Source of the DNA: Pseudomonadota bacterium
Lineage (GTDB): Bacteria; Pseudomonadota; Gammaproteobacteria; Pseudomonadales; UBA5518
Reading direction: 5' to 3'
NCBI GenBank assembly: GCA_022705125.1
Contig: JAKJFB010000086.1
Span: forward strand, 1-9,374
Length of the DNA stretch: 9,374 nt
This document shows, one piece after another, positions 6,304 to 9,374 of this stretch. The notes beneath the pieces were generated by a model, which saw only the letters and a list, made by a program, of their open reading frames with translations, made no database searches and was not told the DNA's origin. The position numbers and the translations under genes are program-made. Numbering within the stretch: position 1 is the first letter of the stretch; each line of letters opens with the position of its first letter.

Positions 6304-6849
6304 GCGGAAGCACCCCTCCACATGGTCGTTGACCATCCCCACCGCCTGCATGAAGGCATAGCACACCGTCGGCCCCACGAAGCGGAAGCCCAGCCGCTTC
6401 AGCTCGCGGCTCATCGCCTGCGACGCCGCCGTCTGCGCCGGAATCTCCGCCAGGCTGCGCGGCGGCGCGGTCGGCGCCGACTCCTCGGCGAAGCGCCACA
6501 GCAGCGCATCCAGCGACCCGAAGCGCTCCTGCGCAGCCAGCGTCGCGCACGCGTTCGCCACCGCCGACTCGATCTTCAGCCGGTTGCGCACGATGCCCGC
6601 GTCGGCGAGCAGGCGCGCGAGCTCCGCCTCGCCATAGCGCGCGACACGCTCGGCGTCGAAGCCGTCGAAGGCGCGGCGGTAGTGTTCGCGCTTGCGCAGG
6701 ATGGTGATCCAGCTCAGCCCCGCCTGCGCGCCCTCGAGCACGAGCATCTCGAAGAGGTGGCGGTCGTCGTGATTGGGCACGCCCCACTCGGTATCGTGGT
6801 AGGCGACGTAGAGCGGATCGGTGCCGCACCAGGCGCAGCGCTCGGACAT
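6250..6849 (-). CDS. tag: DNA-3-methyladenine glycosylase I (Tag)
   Basis: Tag removes 3-methyladenine from alkylated DNA in base excision repair. The 199-residue product aligns from memory along nearly all of E. coli TagI: ERCAWCGTDPLYVAYHDTEW at the start, LEGAQAGLSWITIL (38-51, with the base-recognition Glu39), then DAGIVRNRLKI and GFRFVGPTVCYAFMQAVGMV. The zinc site matches TagI's Cys4/His17/His175/Cys179 as Cys5, His18, His176 and Cys180. The frame is open to 6978, but the ATG at 6849 has a strong AGGAGG (6860-6865) ten bases upstream and begins the homology. The last ~18 residues (182-199, ending in SPPPRP) have no TagI counterpart and are encoded by the antisense strand of the M48-derived fragment, so the natural tail was probably replaced. 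All expected functional residues lie before this point. The gene is divergent from cas3. Confidence 0.95.
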   Translation of the reverse strand: MSERCAWCGTDPLYVAYHDTEWGVPNHDDRHLFEMLVLEGAQAGLSWITILRKREHYRRAFDGFDAERVARYGEAELARLLADAGIVRNRLKIESAVANACATLAAQERFGSLDALLWRFAEESAPTAPPRSLAEIPAQTAASQAMSRELKRLGFRFVGPTVCYAFMQAVGMVNDHVEGCFRQREIAAQRCATSPPPRP

Positions 6850-6859
6850 GGATGGTGCT

Positions 6860-6865
6860 CCTCCT
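6860..6865 (-). promoter_or_regulatory. Strong ribosome binding site for tag
   Basis: The minus strand reads AGGAGG here, followed by AGCACCATCATG-type spacing (ten bases) to the ATG at 6849. It rules out the longer in-frame starts upstream. Confidence 0.7.
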
Positions 6866-6878
6866 GAGGGAGTCGTGG

Positions 6879-6884
6879 ATTCTA
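6879..6884 (-). promoter_or_regulatory. Candidate -10 box (TAGAAT) for tag
   Basis: TAGAAT on the minus strand lies 29 bases before the tag start codon and matches the sigma70 -10 consensus at 5 of 6 positions. No recognisable -35 element lies 16-18 bp upstream. Its offset from the start codon is the same as that of the TACAAT box of the M48 gene. Confidence 0.35.
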
Positions 6885-7056
6885 GTCCCGGGCGCTGCGC
6901 TCGAGGTTTAGATGAAGTTCGGCGACTAATGAAGATACCGTCGGAGAGTCCTTTTGAAGCCATGTGCTGTTCGGCCAAAGCCCTGTTCCATGGGATCTTG
7001 CCAGCCCTGCTGAACCGGAGCAGGCCGGTACTCCCGAACTAGATATTCAGGGCACA

Positions 7057-7078
7057 ATGCGTTGTATCACCAACGCAT
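7057..7078. repeat. Perfect 8-bp inverted repeat upstream of cas3
   Basis: The arms ATGCGTTG (7057-7064) and CAACGCAT (7071-7078) are exact reverse complements separated by TATCAC. The dyad ends 38 bases before the preferred cas3 start and its first three bases are an alternative in-frame ATG. It could be a repressor operator or an RNA hairpin in the cas3 leader. The arms are too short, and no second copy was seen, for a CRISPR repeat. Confidence 0.6.
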
Positions 7079-7116
7079 GTTGGTCGGACATATCGAGGCT
7101 GGATGAAACAAATCCG

Positions 7117-9374
7117 ATGCGCCATAACCTGAGTGAAGCCTTCGCATTTGGCAAGCTGGACCGTTCCGAGGACGCTATCAAATGGCATCCTCTGGTCGAT
7201 CATTTAGCGGACGTCGCGGCCGTTTTTGAGGCGCTGTGCGCATGCCGAGCCATCCGCCGATCCATCGAGGCAGTTGCTGGGCGTAGCCTCGACCATCGTG
7301 ACTTCGCGCGGCTTGCTGCCCTCGCCTTTCTTCATGACCTTGGCAAAGCGAACGCGGGGTTCCAGGCAAAGCGCTGGCTAAACGAGGAACGGCCGCGCGG
7401 CAGGCTGACCGCCGGGCACAGCGCGGAGGCAATCGCGCTGCTCGAAGCAAGTAATCACAGCGACGAAGCCGAGGCGCTGCTACTGCACCTGCCTATTCTT
7501 GAAATCTGCGGCTGGGGGAAGCCTGAGACCCTGGACAACTTGCTACGCGCCAGCATTGCGCACCATGGACGGCCGATCGCCAACGCACCCGACTGGTTCA
7601 ACGCCAGGATCCATTGGTCCAGGCAAGGTGAGTATGACCCCGCCGAACAACTAAAGAGCATTGGCGCCGCCCTCCAACGCTTCGTTCCAGAGGCATTCGT
7701 CGAAGGGGGCCTGCCACTTCCCGATACGCCGCGCTTCGCGCATTACTTCGCCGGCCTCGTCCAATTGGCCGACTGGTTGGGTTCGGACACTCGATTTTTC
7801 CCCTTCACGAATGTGGGCGATCGAGATCGCATCGGCAATAGCCGTGAACTGGCATCGACAGCGGTGCGCGAGATCGGCCTCGATCCTGAGCCTTGCCGTA
7901 AGCGGTTCGAGCAGGCATCACCAGATTTCGGCGACGTATTCGATACGACCACTCCCTATCCCGCCCAGTCCGCAATGTCCGACCCGGCGCTTGGTCAGGT
8001 TGTCGTGCTCGAAGCCGAGACTGGCAGCGGCAAGACCGAAGCCGCGCTGTGGCGCTACCTTCATCTGTTCGCGCGTGGCGCAGTCGACGGGCTTTACTTT
8101 GCCCTACCGACCCGCGTGGCCGCATCACAGGCCTACCGGCGCGTGCGCGAGGCGCTTTCGCGCGCTTGGCCCGAGGGCGCTCCGCTCGCGGTTCGGGCAT
8201 TGGCCGGTTATGCCGCCGCGGATGGGGAAACAGCTCGGGCGCTGCCCGATTTCAAGGTGTTGTGGAGCGACGATCCGTCCGATGCCGAAGCGGGTCGGCG
8301 ATGGGCGGGCGAGAGTTCGAAGCGCTTCCTCGCCGCACCGGTTGCCGTCGGCACGGTCGACCAGGCACTGCTCGGCACGCTGCAGGTAAAGCATGCTCAC
8401 TTGCGCCATGCGCTGACGGCGCGTTCGCTGCTTGTCATCGACGAAGTGCACGCATCGGACGCTTACATGGCCGTGTTGATCGAACAGCTCATCAACGCAC
8501 AAATTGCGCTCGGCGGCCATACGCTACTGTTGTCCGCGACACTCGGCGCAGCGGCCCGGACTCGCTACCTCGCTGCCGGCAACCGCAAGGCGCAGCATCT
8601 GCCGTCACTCGCCCAAGCGAGCGGCCTACCCTACCCTGCCATAAGCGATGCTTGGGGCATTCGTTCCACAAGCGGCGCACCGCGAGAGAAGCGGGTCGCC
8701 TGGCAGTGTGAGGACGCCATCGATGACCCGCAGCGCGTCGCCGCCCTTGCGCTCGAAGCCGCCGAACAGGGCGCCCGCGTGCTGGTGATCCGAAACACCG
8801 TGCCGGCAGCCGTCGCCACCCTTGCAGCGCTCGAAGCGGCCACACCCAACGTAACCTGGCTCTTCAATCGTGACGGCGTCATCACGCTGCATCACAGCCG
8901 CTTCTCGCGCGAAGACCGGCTCATGCTCGACGCGACGGTCGAAGCCCAACTCGGCAAAGGACGCTCCAGCGGACCGCTGATCGTGGTCGGCACCCAGACG
9001 CTGGAGCAAAGCCTGGATCTCGACGCCGACTTCCTGATCACCGACCTGTGCCCGATGGACGTGCTGTTGCAGCGCATCGGCCGATTACATCGCCATATGC
9101 GCCCCGTCGAGGCTCGACCCAACGCGTTCAGGGAGGCGCGTGTGCTTGTGCTGACGCCCGAAGGGGGCGACCTCACACCGTGCCTTACCCGCCCGCGGCA
9201 CGGACTCGGCCGCTTTCACGACGGCGGCGGCGTGTATGCCGACACCCGCATCCTCGAAGCTACGCGCAAGCTGATTCACTCCGAATCTCAGGTCCGCATC
9301 CCGGCCGACAACCGGCGACTGGTCGAGTCCGCCACGCACCCGGAGGCGCTGCACGCCATCGAATCGCTGGACAC
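7117..9374 (+). CDS. cas3: CRISPR-associated helicase/nuclease Cas3 (type I, probably I-E), 3' end outside window
   Basis: The frame stays open from 7117 to the window end (752 residues visible). Cas3 is the HD nuclease and 3'-5' helicase recruited by Cascade to degrade target DNA. HD-domain motifs are WHPLVDH (His24, His29), LHDLGK (His73-Asp74), GHS (His101) and HHG (His149-His150). Helicase motifs are ETGSGKT (Walker A, 301-307), DEVH (442-445), SAT (473-475), GTQTLEQSLDLD and the motif VI QRIGRLHRH (652-660). The N-terminal HD and the DEVHASDAYM and EQSLDLDADF segments most resemble subtype I-E; the C-terminal accessory domain, about 130-200 residues, is missing. No downstream cas gene is visible to confirm the subtype. 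ATG 7117 is chosen because MRHNLSEAFAFGK resembles a Cas3 N-terminus; ATG 7057 (AGGG only four bases upstream) would add 20 unrelated residues. All catalytic motifs are intact. GC is lower than in tag, consistent with an acquired locus. Confidence 0.93.
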   Translation, partial: MRHNLSEAFAFGKLDRSEDAIKWHPLVDHLADVAAVFEALCACRAIRRSIEAVAGRSLDHRDFARLAALAFLHDLGKANAGFQAKRWLNEERPRGRLTAGHSAEAIALLEASNHSDEAEALLLHLPILEICGWGKPETLDNLLRASIAHHGRPIANAPDWFNARIHWSRQGEYDPAEQLKSIGAALQRFVPEAFVEGGLPLPDTPRFAHYFAGLVQLADWLGSDTRFFPFTNVGDRDRIGNSRELASTAVREIGLDPEPCRKRFEQASPDFGDVFDTTTPYPAQSAMSDPALGQVVVLEAETGSGKTEAALWRYLHLFARGAVDGLYFALPTRVAASQAYRRVREALSRAWPEGAPLAVRALAGYAAADGETARALPDFKVLWSDDPSDAEAGRRWAGESSKRFLAAPVAVGTVDQALLGTLQVKHAHLRHALTARSLLVIDEVHASDAYMAVLIEQLINAQIALGGHTLLLSATLGAAARTRYLAAGNRKAQHLPSLAQASGLPYPAISDAWGIRSTSGAPREKRVAWQCEDAIDDPQRVAALALEAAEQGARVLVIRNTVPAAVATLAALEAATPNVTWLFNRDGVITLHHSRFSREDRLMLDATVEAQLGKGRSSGPLIVVGTQTLEQSLDLDADFLITDLCPMDVLLQRIGRLHRHMRPVEARPNAFREARVLVLTPEGGDLTPCLTRPRHGLGRFHDGGGVYADTRILEATRKLIHSESQVRIPADNRRLVESATHPEALHAIESLD

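Larger units (their letters stand above)
6850..7116. other. Divergent intergenic region between tag and cas3
   Basis: These 267 bases carry the tag ribosome site and -10-like box at the left and a perfect dyad at 7057-7078. I recognise no gene in them; a 73-codon frame at 6821-7042 shows no family features. Base composition changes here: by hand count 126 of 240 bases in 6901-7140 are G or C, against 43 of 60 in 6541-6600 inside tag. The cas3 frame is open from 6958, but 6958-7116 does not read like Cas3. Confidence 0.6.

Noticed and set aside
6147..6332. 61-codon plus-strand frame between the MocR and tag genes
   Set aside because: It is mostly the M48-derived fragment plus the antisense of tag, with no start signal; treated as a relic, not a gene.
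6958..7116. Upstream starts for cas3 at GTG 6964 or ATG 7057
   Set aside because: The added residues do not look like a Cas3 N-terminus, and the ATG at 7057 has only AGGG four bases away; 7117 fits the family better, although it too lacks a strong ribosome site.
7661..8711. Plus-strand frames at 7661-8389 and 8049-8711 inside the Cas3 region
   Set aside because: Out-of-frame shadows; the frame starting at 7117 carries every Cas3 motif in order and stays open to the window end.
6850..9374. CRISPR array or leader near cas3
   Set aside because: No direct repeats of 25-40 bp with regular spacing were seen; the 22-bp dyad occurs once.

Overview
The window is GC-rich chromosomal DNA, probably from a denitrification-capable betaproteobacterium of the Thauera/Azoarcus (Rhodocyclales) type. 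That guess rests on high GC, a CcoG-type oxidase assembly factor next to NorE/NorF-like genes, a TACAAT-type -10 box just before a start codon, and REP repeats with a GTAG foot. The taxon is inferred, not proven.

Layout, left to right. (1) The 3' end of a CorA-type Mg2+/Co2+ transporter gene (to 518). (2) A 287-bp gap with four copies of a REP-like palindrome in alternating orientation and a promoter-like TACAAT box. (3) An M48 zinc metallopeptidase lipoprotein with a C-terminal TPR-like region (806-2143). (4) On the minus strand and convergent to it, ccoG (2188-3585), a polyferredoxin needed for cbb3 oxidase assembly and copper handling. (5) Divergent from ccoG, a two-gene operon: a heme-copper oxidase subunit III-like protein (NorE type, GTG start at 3785) and a short subunit IV/NorF-like membrane protein (4396-4704). 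(6) Convergent to that operon, and sharing a 6-bp palindromic stop-codon overlap with it, a MocR/GntR-family PLP-dependent regulator (4699-6111, minus). (7) A 3-methyladenine DNA glycosylase I gene, tag (6250-6849, minus). Its last codons lie inside a degenerate copy of the M48 gene's 3' end. (8) A less GC-rich gap (about 52% GC over 6901-7140 by hand count) with a perfect 8-bp dyad. (9) A long plus-strand reading frame that runs off the window, encoding HD-nuclease/helicase Cas3 of a type I CRISPR-Cas system (from about 7117). Its motifs look most like subtype I-E.

Functionally, the middle of the window is respiratory (oxidase assembly and NO-reductase accessory proteins), flanked by envelope quality control, metal uptake and DNA repair genes. 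The right edge is the start of a CRISPR-Cas locus whose Cascade genes, adaptation genes and array would lie beyond base 9374. No CRISPR repeats, tRNA or rRNA genes, or intact transposase genes were seen. I found no clearly undescribed system. The observations most worth checking are the duplicated M48 3' end that supplies the tail of Tag, the REP cluster, the norEF/ccoG arrangement without visible norCB, and the base-composition change with a dyad ahead of cas3.
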